Below, one piece after another: positions 36,400 to 48,859 of a stretch of 64,000 nt of DNA (position 1 is the first letter of the stretch; every line of letters begins with the position of its first letter). Both the position numbers and the translations under genes were made by a program. The DNA comes from Glycine soja (lineage: Eukaryota > Streptophyta > Magnoliopsida > Fabales > Fabaceae), in the NCBI RefSeq assembly GCF_004193775.1, contig NC_041016.1, positions 48,670,767 through 48,734,766 of the forward strand, written 5' to 3'. A model generated the notes under the pieces. The model did not search any database. It saw only the letters and a program-made list of their open reading frames with translations, and was not told where the DNA came from.

Positions 36400-37075
36400 T
36401 ATCAGAAGCGTCACCATCTTAATTATATATATCCTTATTTTTATTTCAATGTACCGAAAAAATACCCTTGCTTTAATTTATTTTATGCATATAGCAAAGA
36501 AAAGACGGAAGTAATTAATGATAGAAGAAATATAAGAGTAATAAATGAGAGGTAAATTATAAATATAAAAGAGACAATAAATAAAGCTGTAGATAAAGAT
36601 TGCGTTTTTTTAAGGAAAGGTAAAAATTACGTTAAGAAAAGTTTTTAAAAAAATAATTTTATCTTCATAATTACACTATTATTTTTATTTATTTTATGCA
36701 TATATATCAAATAAGGGAGAGAAGCAACTATAGAAGAAATATTAGAGTAATAAATGAGAGATAAGTTCATTAATAAGAGAGACAGTAGATAAAGCTAGAG
36801 ATATATAAATATTAATAGTACGTTAAGCAGTTAGAAAAAAAATTGTTTTATCATCTTCAAATTATATATTTTTTTCTTTTTGAGAGAAATCAAATTACAC
36901 CCTTATTTTACTTTGTTCTACGCAAGAAAAGAGAGAGAGAGAAAACGATAAAAGAAATATACTACTATTAAATCTTTCTGAATGAAAAAAATATATATGA
37001 GAGCAATAAATGAGAGATAAATTAATTAATAAGATAGACAATATATATGAAGACTGAAGAGATAAAGGAAGTTTG
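36400..37075. repeat. Three degenerate tandem units of about 240 bp
   Basis: Units at about 36,420-36,600, 36,665-36,815 and 36,890-37,070 share the order 'accctt-ttttatt-tatttatgcatata', 'agaagaaatataagagtaataaatgagag', 'taaatt-attaataagagagacaata' and 'gataaag'. The similarity is clear by eye but with many gaps. Non-coding. Confidence 0.5.
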
Positions 37076-37267
37076 AAAATTAATTTAGTTAAAACTACTA
37101 GTACAATGCGAGTATGATTTTATTTTATATTCCATTTAACTTATTTATATTTTTTTTTACAGAAAACTTATTGATACTTCTAAGTGCTAATATTTTTTCG
37201 AGCAAAGTGCTAATATGTTATAAATAATTACATTTAAACATTGATAGTTAGGTAAAACTAACAACCT

Positions 37268-37378
37268 TTATTTAATATTAGCCGGAACAATTCATTATCT
37301 TTGAGAATTGGTTTAATTTCTATATTCAAACAGTGTTTAATATTTGAGCCCGAACAATTCATTATCTTTGAGAAAATA
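37268..37378. repeat. Tandem duplication (about 68 bp period)
   Basis: 'gaacaattcattatctttga' followed by 'gaa' appears at 37,285 and again at 37,350, preceded in both by 'tttaatatt' and a short 'agcc(c)g'. Two copies only. Confidence 0.65.
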
Positions 37379-38629
37379 CTCTAGATTTATCAATATCATC
37401 TAAGTTCCTTGCCAGTTAAAACACTCTTACACTGTTTTATACTTAATCAATTTCAAAATAACTCTGGTCCTAAATTATTTTATACATATAAAAAAATTAA
37501 TACATAAATGCAATAGATTAATAGTTTTACAAAATTAATCTTACTAGATAGATGAAAGAGAATAATATTCTTTTCCTCCCATAATGAATGATGTTTAAGA
37601 TTTTTTCATACATATAAAAAAATAAGTATTTCAAGAAAATTAATATTTATTAGAAAATGATAATTTCAATAAATGTATTATTAAGTTAGATAACATTATT
37701 ATTTATTATAGAACAAAATTAAAATAGACGTTTAAATATTTCAATAAAAAGTTAAAACATCAATTAATTTGAATTTTTTGAAAGGTTAAAATTTATATTG
37801 AAAAGATGAATGTGAAACTTATTTTCAGATGAAGGTAATATTAAAATCGAGTAGAAATACTCTTAGCTGTCTTACAAAAAATCAAAATTCAACTTATAAA
37901 GAAGTCTTAAACTTAAATATAAGAGAAAAAATTATGATTGTGGATTAAAATAAACAAATTTTAACCACTGTCATCTTATTCAATAATACTTATTTAAAAC
38001 GTTATTTATTTAATTGAGATTTTATGTTCAATAATCTATTTTTTTTCTTGATCTTAAATTCTAATAAATAATAATATTAAAGAAAAATATAATTAGTAAA
38101 ATCAAATATTATTATTAACCAATTTTCTTAATTAATACTACTTATTTTATTTATGACAAATGCTAACGAGAGTGTTTTAAGAATATTGATGAAAAAACTT
38201 AAAATATAAATATTTTTATTGAGAGATAAAAAATTATATTGTTTCATTCTCTTATAATTTAAACATTAAACATTTTTTTCTTTTAAAAAAAACTTATTAA
38301 CAAAACCTTTACTTAGCTAGAGTTAAAACCTCTTAAGATTACTCCACATCATCAACCTAAATACATTTAATATCGGTGCAAATTTTTTCGGGAGTTGATT
38401 TTCTCATTTCACGCTTCATTAGTGATAATCAATGTAATGGGAGCTAATAATAACTACATAATAGTACTACAAAAAGTTTAGGAAAACATAAGTATCAAGA
38501 ACCGTATAAACAACAAGGCACGGTGGAATCAGGATCGTTGAAAGTTGAAGGTTCCGACGGCTGCGATTTTCCAAAATGACATAAGAAGGGGGTGTGGACC
38601 CATAATAATAACGCACCCAGAAAAAGAGG

Positions 38630-39006
38630 ACACGTGGCGCAAAAGGGTCTAAAGGGAGCACACACACAGACACATCGCAAGCAACAACGTTACCCATGCC
38701 ATTACCATGTTTCAACAAACCAACGAAACAAACAATAACCATTTTTTTTAAAATTTTTTTTATTTTTAAAAAAGAAAAAAAAAGGAAACTGCCAAAAAGC
38801 CCTCCTTCCCCTTAATCCACCGGGTATACCGTACTCTCTCTTCCACGCTGGCACCTCGCACGTGCCCCCTTCTGTTGTTCCCCACAACCCTGCCACACAC
38901 GTGTCCAGCCCCACTTCCTGGGCCCCACCACCTTCACGTTGTTCTTCCTTCCCCCAACACCCCATACATTAAAACAGTTATAAAAATTAATACTTGCCTA
39001 CGTGGC
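38630..39006 (+). promoter_or_regulatory. GC-rich upstream region of the RING gene with four ACGT-core motifs
   Basis: Within about 370 bp lie ACACGTGGCGC (38,630), GCACGTGCC (38,858), ACACGTGT (38,897) and TACGTGGCA (38,999). All are G-box/ABRE-type sites for bZIP or bHLH factors. Base composition here is much more GC-rich than its surroundings. Clustered ABRE-like motifs suggest abscisic-acid or stress-responsive expression of the downstream gene (inference). The minus-strand ORFs across this stretch look like by-products of the GC-rich composition. Confidence 0.5.
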
Positions 39007-39299
39007 ACCGTCTAGTCGGCAGGTATTACCTGGCACCATTACTTTTCTGATTCATTCAGTTTTTACTATTGGTTAAAGTAAATTAAATTAAATGATAATA
39101 CTGATTTTACTAAAATGCCCTTGGAAAATCTCTGTCTCTCTGTCTTGTCTAGCTGCTCGGGATTATTATTATATAGACAATAGTCAAAAAGATCTCCTCC
39201 TCTCACTGGAGTAATTGAACAAACACTATCTTTACTCTTTTCTTCCTATTTTTTTTATATATATTTTTTTAATTTATTGGTCTAACTTTTGGTCACATT

Positions 39300-39585
39300 T
39301 AATAATAATAATAATAATATTATTATAATATAATAAATCTAGTAATTAATAATGTGTGTGGACCGAGGGAAACTCCCGAATAAACCCCACCATCCAACCT
39401 TACCACACCTATTTGCATGTCATTCTCTCTTCAGTTTTCTCCCACTCTTTGTATATTTTTCTTTCTCCCTTCTTCCTTCACATCCATTGCTCTCTCTTCT
39501 CTCACCCAACAAAAACTCATTCCTTTTAAGCACAATAGAAGAAGAAGAACAACAACAACAACAGCAGCATATCTCAGATATCATC
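39300..39585 (+). promoter_or_regulatory. Core promoter and CT-rich 5'-UTR of the RING gene
   Basis: An (AAT)n tract (39,301-39,318) is followed by TTGTATATTTTT near 39,449, a long CT-rich leader, and a (CAA)n/(CAG) tract just before the ATG at 39,586. CT-rich leaders are usual in plant genes. The transcription start cannot be fixed from sequence. Confidence 0.4.
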
Positions 39586-40919
39586 ATGGCCGTTGAAGCG
39601 CGCCATCTCAATCTCTTCCCTTCTCAACTCATCACCAACCGGTATATATATCACTACCCCTTCCTCTTCTAATCTTTCTTAAAAATTCTTGTTTTTGTTT
39701 ATTATTTACTATTATTCTCACTTTTGTGAAATTTCTTAAATGATTATTCAGGCAAGTGATGGATTCTGGTGAGGCGAATATGATGAACATGTACAACAAC
39801 AGCACTCCGATTGGTGGTTACTCTTCGTTTCTGCCGTTATCCGGCGCCGTCACGGAGACGGCGCTTCCGTCCTCGGTTTTCAACCATTCTCTCGCCAACG
39901 CCGTCAAATCCGAAAGCGGCGTTACCTACAACAACAACAACAACAACAACAACGTTTCTGTTTCTCCCATGTCGAGAAAGCGTTCCCGAGATAATAACAA
40001 CAATTACGGTTACAACAACAACAACAACGATTCATTTTCGTTTCTCGGCCAAGACGTTTCTCTCCAGATCCAGCAGCAGCAACTCGACATCGAGCATTTA
40101 ATCATGCAACGCGTAAGTCTCGTTCATTCATTTGTAGTTTCATACATCTAATCAAGGTTTTAAATAGTTTCTTGTGTGAACCAATTGTGGTTGCGGATAG
40201 GTAAAAAAATCTTGATGTGGAAGACCGTGTTTTGAAACCTTACTGCATGTAATTTTGTTTCATTTTGACTCTTCATAATCTTCTGATTCTGATTGTTTTT
40301 TGTTTATTTTTAATCTGTTCAGATGGAGAAGGTGAGAATGGAGATTGATGAGAAGAGGAAGAGGCAAGCGAGGAGGATCATTGAAGCGATTGAGGTTGGA
40401 GTGATGAAGAAGCTGAAGACGAAGGAAGAGGAGATAGAGAAAATCGGAAAACTGAATTGGGCGTTGGAAGAGAAAGTGAAGCATCTCTGCATGGAGAATC
40501 AGGTGTGGCGTAACATAGCGGAAACCAACGAAGCCACAGCGAATGCTCTGCGGTGTAATTTAGAGCAGGTTCTCGCGCAGCGCGGCGGAATGGCGGCGGA
40601 GGAAGACGTCGGCGGAGGCGCCACCGTGTGCGGCGGCGCGGAGATGGACGACGCCGAGTCCTGCTGCGGGAGCACCGAGGAGGACGGTTTAGAAAAGGAA
40701 ACGGGGGGTTGGCGCACGTTAGCGGGGTGCGCAGGGGTGAAGGATAAGGAGGGTGGTGGTAATGGGAGGTTGTGCAGGAACTGTAGGAAGGAAGAGTCTT
40801 GTGTGCTGATTTTGCCGTGCCGTCATTTGTGCTTGTGTACTGTGTGTGGGTCTTCACTCCACATTTGTCCCATTTGTAAATCCTATAAGACTGCTAGTGT
40901 GCATGTTAACATGTCCTAA
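39586..40919 (+). CDS. BOI/SBP1-type RING-finger E3 ubiquitin ligase, 337 aa
   Basis: Three coding exons: 39586-39641, 39752-40112 and 40323-40919, with introns of 110 and 210 bp, all GT-AG and phase-consistent. The protein starts MAVEARHLNLFPSQL, the conserved N-terminus of BOI-related proteins. It then has an Asn-homopolymer-rich low-complexity region (residues 79-112), a basic RKR motif at 94-96, a coiled-coil/WRD region (about 140-225, with MENQVWRNIAETNEATA) and a C-terminal C3HC4-type RING at 290-325 (CRNCRKEESCVLILPCRH, then CPIC). It ends KTASVHVNMS, as the family does. These ligases use a RING to transfer ubiquitin. Arabidopsis BOI and BRG proteins act in pathogen, cell-death and gibberellin/DELLA responses (family knowledge). 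Which paralogue this is cannot be told. All eight RING ligands are intact. Confidence 0.93.
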
Positions 40920-41390
40920 TTTTTGGATAAGATAGGACTCTAGGACCTTAATGAGAATCATCTCTTTGTCTCAACTCAATCTCATAAAAGGAAAAAATAT
41001 ATCAAATTTTCATAAATTGACAAATTGTTAAAGAATAGTAGTTCATTTTGATCCTTCTGATTTCTCTATTATTCTCTCCAATTGCTATGTTTGTTTTGTT
41101 ACCATAGTTATGTTGTTTTGTGCATTCTGGTTGGTTTGATGACAGCCATAGAATGCCGATTGTATTTCATCAAATTTGCATTTTGAGCTGTTCAATTAAT
41201 TATTAGTTTATCAACTTGATTGGATTGAAATTGATGTCAATTTTCTTAAGAAAAGTTTCCAAGAGATGAAAAAAAAAACAAGTTTAAAAGGAGAGATTTT
41301 ACTGAAATTGAATAAATAACAGAAACTTGTTACCAATAGTAGTAGTAGTACTTCTGTTTAATTAACATTTTGGTTTTTTTTAACTAAGTA
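40920..41390. other. 3' flank of the RING gene
   Basis: AT-rich 3'-UTR and downstream sequence with AATAAA-like signals (for example 'aattgaataaataac' near 41,308). No further gene. Confidence 0.5.
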
Positions 41391-41397
41391 AAATTTA

Positions 41398-41680
41398 GTG
41401 GGACCCGCGGTGGATCTACTAGATAATTTCCCCAGCAGAGAAACTAGGAAGAGGATTGGCGCGCGTGGTGAATGGCGCGTGGGGTCAACGAGGGTGGGGA
41501 CAGACAGTGACAGGTGTGCAGCAAAATCTGACACGTAGGACGCTCGTAAATGTCGCTGTTGTTTGAAGAGTGACTGCAATGGCCATTTTCTAATTAAGAG
41601 CTCAGACTTTGGACCAAAGGCCAATGCACATTCCACAACCCGACAAGATAACCGGTGGTTCCCAACACCCCGCCAAAAAC
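41398..41680. other. GC-rich non-coding island
   Basis: A strikingly GC-rich block inside AT-rich DNA containing CCGCGG, GCGCGCGTGG, GGCGCGTGGGG and TGACACGTAGG. The minus-strand frame at 41,358-41,636 is open but has no recognisable protein features. The motifs resemble promoter elements (CAMTA CGCG boxes, ACGT cores), but no coding sequence begins nearby on either strand. Possible distal regulatory element or decayed promoter. Confidence 0.35.
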
Positions 41681-42099
41681 ATTAGTACTATTTTTATTAA
41701 AAAAAAATTAAAGTTTTTATTTTTTACTAATAATGCCTTTGATAGGAGAGAACGAGGAATAAAAAAATAAAAAAACACGACTTACAAATATTTTCTGCTG
41801 GTTGATTGAAAGAAAAAGGAAGGATAAGTTGACTTTTAGAAAAAAAAAATGAAAAATTTTCTTTTCTTTTATTTTCTTTTTAATTCAACTTTTAATTTTT
41901 TTCCCCTTTGTTTTCATTCCATCTAACCCAAAGAGACCATAATAAGGTTTGATATGAATCCTTTGATTCTTTGATTCTTACAAATATTGATTACTTATGT
42001 ATATGATGAATCCTTATAATTTTATTCTTATAGAAGACTTCTCATTAGGTTAAATGGAAAGACGGTTTATAATAATATAAAATCTTATGACTATTTAAA

Positions 42100-45000
42100 A
42101 CAACCGGTAACAAAATAAAATAAAATAAATAAAAACAGTGGAAAAAGTCTTGGGAAGGTGGCATGATGGCGTGGAGAGGACGACGGCGTTTTGTTGTTTA
42201 TAGGGAAAATACAAAAAAGGTGGGTGTTAATTTGGGAGGCGGTGCAGGTGGAAGATTATGGATCAGTTTTGGGGAGTGAAAAAGAAAGGTGGTGGTTGAG
42301 TGAGGCGTGCCACACGGTTCTTACTGTGCGACACTGCTTTATTTTCACTGTTAAATAGGAACTAGAGCTACCAGTGCCTATACCTACCCCAATTATATTC
42401 TCCCTTTATGTCAATCTCACTCCGATTTTGTAGCACAAAAGATTTTCTTAGGCCTTTGTTTAGTGAAAAGAAGAAATGGAAGTAAAAAACTGAGGTGGGA
42501 GAGTGAGAAAGATTTGAGAATTTCACTCGTTAGTTTTGGTGAAGCAAAGGGAAAAAAAGAAAAAAAAATAGTTGTGGGGCTGACACTTTAACAAAATACT
42601 AAAATTGTGAGAGTAATTATTTTTCTTTCACAATCAATAATTGATTAGTTTCTAAAATTAGAAGGTGCTGTTAATGTTAAATTGATTTCTGAAATGAAGA
42701 AAATTATAAACACATCTTAAAGTGTAAATTTACAATTACAAAAATCTAAATTCAAATAAATGTATTATTTGAATTATAATGTTAATGGATTAGACTCCTC
42801 TAAAGTTTAAATGTATTTAAAATTTTAAAAACAATAAATAATTCAGTTAAAAAGTTTTAATTTGAAAAAAAATTATACATTGATAAGAAGGAAAATATTT
42901 TATACAGCTATCAAATTATAACTTATTATATATGATAAATTTATTAATTTTTAAAATAATTATTTTATAATAATTCAAATAATGAATGATTAGATTAATA
43001 ATAATAATAATATGTATACATTAAACTCTTAATATTTCAAAGATTTGTCTTAACGGTGTCTGTTTAACTTTTTTTTTTTATAAAAAAAAACATATTGTCT
43101 TTTATTAACAAGTTTTTCTTACTTTTTTAATTACTCTTAGAATTTATTGTATTTTTATACTTATTTTTTTAGAGATTAATAATTATGCAGTAGTAAAATA
43201 ATCTTATTTGATCAACTAAGTATAAATTACATTGTCGTTATAATTGTAACAGATAACAAACTTAATTATATACACCATCCCATCTTGAATATATTTATCT
43301 TATTTATTTAATGAAATTATTTTTAAAATATCTTTCCTTTAGTAAGACAAAAAAAATTGTTTGATATTAAATTCTAATGAAGAGGAATTGAACTTTTTGA
43401 AATTAGCTTTAATACAATTTAATAAAATTAATTAGTACAAATTTCTTTAATAAGTATAAAAACTATTTTTTTCTTATAATCAAGGTCGATTAGAATAAAA
43501 GTTTATGATCAAATAACACTCTGTGAATATGTAATTTTTTTATTATTTTTCTTCTCCCTATTTTTTATCTAGATGCCAAATATATAACACATTAAATAAT
43601 TAAAAAAACTCTAATTTTGGTAGCTTTAAAATTTCTATTTTTTTCGATAGATAGTTTCCAAAGATAAGAATAAGTAGTACTATAATAAAGATTTACTGTT
43701 TCCTAGGTGGGTACGGTCGTCCTTTGACTAATTATTACTGTGGATCCGTTAAAGTAAAGATTTCACGGAACGCGGTTAAAAATGGAAAGCCATGGTGGTT
43801 GCACTGGTGCTATCTATAGTCTATTATTACTGCATTTGTTTTGTTCTGTTCAACTACTGTGCTGGCTCTGTTTCTGTTTTCTGAATGATGAATGGCCTTT
43901 TCCGAATGGATTAGTACTATTTTGAGGAGTTTTTTTTCATTCCCTCGAAAAGAACCAAAAGAAAAACAAAATTATGAAAGTAATACTACGAATAGTGGTT
44001 CGAACCGCATGTGACCGGCACGTGACTGGTCAATTTCCTTTTGTTTTGTGTGGCTAATTCAAGTCAATGATGGACAAAGGTTTTTTTTATTATGAGAATC
44101 AGAATTTGGAAGGTTTTTTTTTTTTTAAAAAAAAAAACTTTTTTAAACATGAATGAAACATGTTGCTAACTTGCAATTGAATCTATTGATAATTCAAGTA
44201 AAATGGTAACTGAATTATCAATTCTGTAAGTGTATTTAATTTTTCATTTAAGACTGTTTTTAATTAATTTACTCCCTTCTCATCCTAGTTTGTTTTACAA
44301 TTTTTATAACAAGAATTAAGAAATTTGATTAATATGTTAATTTTATATATAAAAAATTAACATAAAAATTAAGAAATACAATCAATATTATTTTAGATTC
44401 ATAAAAGTTATGCAATTTTTTTCTTATACATACGAAGAAAGACTAATTCTAATATTCTATATTTGTTCTCTTGTACAGTAGTACTATGTTCTTAAAATTT
44501 AGCTTAATTGTTAAATAAAGTAAATATTTTATATTTTTATTTTATTTTTCAGGTATTAAATGTATTAAAACTTTCATTTATTAAATGTTCTTAAATGTAA
44601 TATGACTTGTAAGAGGATACGTAGGAGATATAAGAAAAACTTCGTCCTCGATAATAAATTAATTTTTATTAAAAATATTATTAATTTATGATACTGTGAT
44701 TTTAAATACTCCTTATATATTTTTATTTTGTTTTAATAAAATATTTTTATTAGTAAGCATCAGTTAACAAGATCTAATAAATATCCTAAATATAGCAACT
44801 TATTCAATATTATCTGCATTCAATTTTTTAAATATAGCAACTTATTCAATATTTATCATTTTGAAATGTTAAAAAATATTAATTATTTTGTAGTATCCTC
44901 GTTTAATAGTACCTCACATAAATACTTGAATTTATAATTTAAGTATTTAGTAATACAATATGTTGCTCGATTACATTAGCTAAAAAAACACATTAAAAAA

Positions 45001-45670
45001 GATTTAGTAATGGGAATGTAAGGGATACTTCACCAATTATCAACTTATGTTGTTCTATTACATTAGCTTGCATACAATCCAAGCAGTGAGTTCAATCAGT
45101 TTTATATATTATCACAAATTGTAGCTAGATGGATAATGTTGTTCATTGAATGTGTATATGGTAGTGGGAACCGAACTTCCATTATGAAAAACAACAAATA
45201 ATTTTCCAATTGAGTTTTGTATTATGAAGAACAATTCAAGCATTTGTTGCATCATGCATAATAAAAGAGATATATAGATAGATAAGAATAAGAGGTGAAC
45301 AAGAGAAGCAAAAGTCGTGCGGGTTTTAAGCTTCAAGAATAAGTCAATGGTAGCAACTATTGACAAAAGAAATTCAATTTGACCAATGAGAAAGCTATAT
45401 ATGACTAACTGTATTTGAAAAACATGAATGGCATTTTGTATATCACCAACATGGACACATGGTTAGGAACTTTTGGTGTTTTTATTCTTTAAGATGTGCT
45501 GAAAACAAAACATGTCTTAACTAATCACATTTGTCAAAAACAACTAGGCTACTAGCTTTGTTTTAGTATTTTCTAGTTACACATTAACGAACAAATGGTC
45601 AACAAAGAAGAAAAAAAAATGGACGGAAACAACTACTCTTTATTTGATGAATTCTTCACAAGAAAAAGGG
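42100..45670. other. Gene-free AT-rich spacer with small repeats
   Basis: A moderately GC-rich patch at 42,150-42,400 (with GACGACGGCG and GTGCCACACGG) and another at 43,700-44,060 resemble promoter or conserved non-coding DNA. A duplicated 'aaatatagcaacttattcaa' occurs at 44,793 and 44,837. No gene recognised. The 84-codon minus ORF at 45,112-45,366 is Leu/Phe-rich by composition. Confidence 0.4.
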
Positions 45671-45678
45671 ACCGACCA

Positions 45679-46830
45679 TGTGATAATTATGGTGCATAAT
45701 TACATTTGCATTACATTTAATACAATAATTATATGTTTTTCCTTAATTTTCGTCTATTTTAGCCTTAATTAGTTAGAATTTATTGTTTTATAGAACTTTG
45801 CTTATAAATAAAACTTTAAGCTTTTCTTCTAGCTTTGTGCCTTGATCAAGTTTTTTGGAACACCAAGAAAGAAAAAGGGAGTTGTCACAACAAGGAAGAC
45901 TTGTCCAGTGAGATATGCTCATCCAGCGAGAGAGGCCATTTGAGGACATGTGGCAATTCAGGAATGGAGGAAGAGCCTGCAGATCATCTTCATATCTTGA
46001 CTAACGAGTGCAACTCGCCCAACAAGCAAAGTTCTATAGAAGGAAGAAATTAATTGTAACTTTTGGAATTCATAAGAACTTACCTAGTAAGTGCAGCTCG
46101 ATCAATGAGCACAGAAAACTAAAGAGTGACTTTTGGTATTCATGAAGAATTTGCCCAATGAGTAGTGCATTCTCTGAAGTGACAAGACAAAGGCCTTGGA
46201 TCCATTATAAAAGGGACATTCCTTTGGGATTAGAGGGAATCAACTTAGGGCATGGTGAGGAGCGAAAACGCATAACACTTTAGGCTTCTTCCTTGTTCTT
46301 CACCATTTTCTCTCCTTTCACTCTTGTATTTCTTTATTTTGTAAGGTCTTTCATGACAATGAAAAGCTAAATCGCCCATTGCTGAGAAGCTTGGTGCACT
46401 AAACACTCCAAGTGACTTAGGCTTTTTTACTAGAGGAATCTTGATTAGGGTATTTTTATGAATTAGGATAACATTTCAATGAGCATTGAGTAGTGAAAAA
46501 TCATTAATATTGTAATAGGAGTGGTTTAGTAAGGTCAAGCACCAAATAACTTAACATATTCTTTACTTTTCCCGTTTTTACCTTCTAAGTGTTTGTGTTT
46601 TTGTTTTTGTAGTTGTGACTTATTATTTAACGCTTGTTGATTTTATGATATTTTTAATTTCTGCACTTTAGTTTCAAAAACCAACTAATAATTTATTTTC
46701 ATTACTTAGAATTTGGTTCACACAAAGTTATTTTGCACAAACAAAATCTCTATGAACACATATTTAATCTTATCGTATATTTATTACTTGCACGATTTGA
46801 TTTACTTATCCTTCGTGATTGTAACTACAT
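45679..46830 (+). mobile_element. Gypsy-type LTR remnant, copy 3
   Basis: Begins near TGTGATAATTATGG. It carries a block of repeated short phrases ('agtgagatatgctcatccag', 'gagtgcaactcgcccaac', 'tgcagctcgatcaatgagca', 'tgcccaatgagtagtgcatt'), then a promoter (CATTATAAAAGGG at 46,203), a U5-like CT-rich stretch, and a terminal 'tttattacttgcacgatttg' then 'atttacttatcc', a common Gypsy LTR ending. No second LTR, no gag-pol and no convincing target duplication were found. The 72-codon ORF at 45,835-46,053 lies within the repeat block and is not a gene. Confidence 0.45.
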
Positions 46831-47400
46831 GCAATGCAAAAAATTATCCTTGCACTTAACCTCTAGACTCTGTTGGATGCTAAAAGTAAATATTTTATAT
46901 TATTTATTAATACTTCTTAACAATTAATTGACCGAATTTGGCCCATGAATTTTGCCCAACCTTCTTAGGTTTCAGTACCTGAATGTATAAATTAAAATTA
47001 TAAAAACACTAGTAAAAAGAGAGATACTTCGTGTCTTTATCAGTAATTTTTAAAATAAAAAATAAAAAAAGTTGAAAAAATAGTGATAATAATTATAATT
47101 TAAAGGTTCATAAATGGAATAATTATATATGAGTAGTTTAGGAATTAATAGAAAACATGTATACCAAAAGCAATAATTATCTTTATTAATAATTATAGAT
47201 AACAAAGACACCGTATTGCATTGCAATAAAACATAAAAGAAACAAAGCCACAATGAATAACAATATGGAAATGAATAAAAAATTAAAACACCGCCTATAA
47301 ATATAAGTGTTAAAGTACACACAAAAAATCTAGAAAAAGAACAAAAATGTCTCTCGTAATGCTTCATCATCATCTAAGGAATTATGATAAAAATAATTGG

Positions 47401-47641
47401 GTAATATGCATTTTGATGAATGGGAAAACATCGCATGAATCAGCAATGAAATTCACCAACTTACATCACGATAAAGACTAAATCAACAACCTTATATTTT
47501 TCATTATTTGTATTTCTGACTTCCAATCAATGTATATTTTTACAAATCAAGTTTCAGAGTACTCTACGATCATACATCATTAACTATGTGTATTTCATAA
47601 TTTTTATAAGAAATATTTGGAATAATGATATTAGCAAGATT
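47401..47641. repeat. Direct duplication, copy A (about 240 bp)
   Basis: Matches copy B at 48,860-49,095 at roughly 85% by eye, in the same orientation. Shared landmarks include 'gaatgggaaaacatcgcatg', 'acttacatca-gataaagac' and 'acaaatcaagtttcaga'. Not bounded by recognisable transposon ends. The two copies are about 1.46 kb apart. Confidence 0.75.
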
Positions 47642-48282
47642 TCAATCCACTCGATCCGCGTGATCAGATGGGTTTCTCATGAAACAGGATTTTTCTTTCT
47701 GGGAAAGTGAAGGGAAACAAACGGATTTACGTTTTTTTTTTTTTTTTTTTTAAGACTGAGAGATGTTGTGTTGTGTTATTGACTTGGTTTGAATTATAAA
47801 TTATAATATAGTAGTATATATTTTTAAAGGCATAATAAATACATGTTATGAATTATAAATTATAATATAGTTAAAATTCATAATAAATATATTTATCCAT
47901 TTCATTGGTTTTTGATAATGGTGAGCACTAGCATAGCATTACTTAGTAATTCTCGACATTGGTTTTTGATTATAATATCCTTTCATTGTCTTTTTTTTTT
48001 ACTTTGTTTAAAATGCAAGGATAAACAACTTCATTTTTCTAGCATTCAACATTTTTGTGTGTGTATATATAATGGAAAAAATGAAGATTAAACCTAATTT
48101 TTCACGTAATTATCTCAACTTTCACCACTAGACAAACTTTAACGAGTTGTAATACATAACATTGTTGCATCTTTAATAGAATAATGTGATTCAGTATAAT
48201 TTCTATTGCATTGATTTAACAAAAAAATAGAAATCTAATTGCCATTATGTTGAAAATGACATAAAAACATGATTAGATATTG
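47641..48282. other. Spacer between the two duplicates, with a smaller tandem repeat
   Basis: 'gaattataaattataatata' followed by 'gt' occurs at about 47,789 and again at about 47,848, with 'cataataaata' after each. A poly-T run sits at 47,732-47,750. No coding sequence seen. Confidence 0.45.
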
Positions 48283-48585
48283 TACTTTCTCAATCACTAT
48301 TTATAAGACATAATCAATAAATTTCAAATTTCTTTATCTCTCATTATAAAATTTTATTGTATTTATTTTGTATATGTAATTATTTTTTTGTCTAAAATAT
48401 TTTAAATTCTCTTTTTTTCTTCAATGAAGATCAGAGAAGATGAATAAATTTATAATAACGTTAAAGATAAATTTAAAAAATATTATAATTATAGTCAAAT
48501 TTAATGATAATAATTAAATTAATTAATTTTTTTAATAAACATAAATTAGTCAATTATGTCTTATAATTAGAGATGAAATTTGAAG
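48283..48585. mobile_element. Stowaway-like MITE
   Basis: The left end 'tatttataagacataatcaa' then 'taaattt' and the right end read in reverse 'taattataagacataattga' then 'ctaattt' are inverted copies, about 300 bp apart. The interior is AT-rich and non-coding. The element lies between the two 240-bp duplicates. Confidence 0.5.
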
Positions 48586-48859
48586 GTGCCGAAATTAATT
48601 ATCCACTGGTCTAATAAAAGATATTAATATGGTATTAAGAGATGACATAATAACCATTGTATTTTCTAATTCGTGAAAATCATATAGTAATAAGAATAGC
48701 TTTACATTTACTATTTTTTTTTATCATATATGCTATATGATTTCAGAATAAACACACAAGTAGCACCCCACCAAAAAGTTATTTAGCTGTATATTTGATT
48801 TAAATCAATTTAAATAATTAAGGACGAAGCATTCGTAGGACCTAAGTTTCAATGAACGT

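Noticed and set aside
38467..38965. Three minus-strand ORFs upstream of the RING gene
   Set aside because: No recognisable domains; explained by the GC-rich promoter block with few stops.
39352..39672. 106-codon plus ORF over the start of the RING gene
   Set aside because: Its frame is the CT-rich leader and runs past the splice donor at 39,642; the recognisable N-terminus starts at the ATG at 39,586, within the same region.
40378..40857. 159-codon minus ORF opposite the third RING-gene exon
   Set aside because: Antisense shadow of a GC-rich coding exon; Ser/Pro/Arg-rich without domains.
43990..44035. GGTTCGAACC resembling a tRNA T-loop
   Set aside because: No acceptor or anticodon stems can be formed around it; no tRNA gene.
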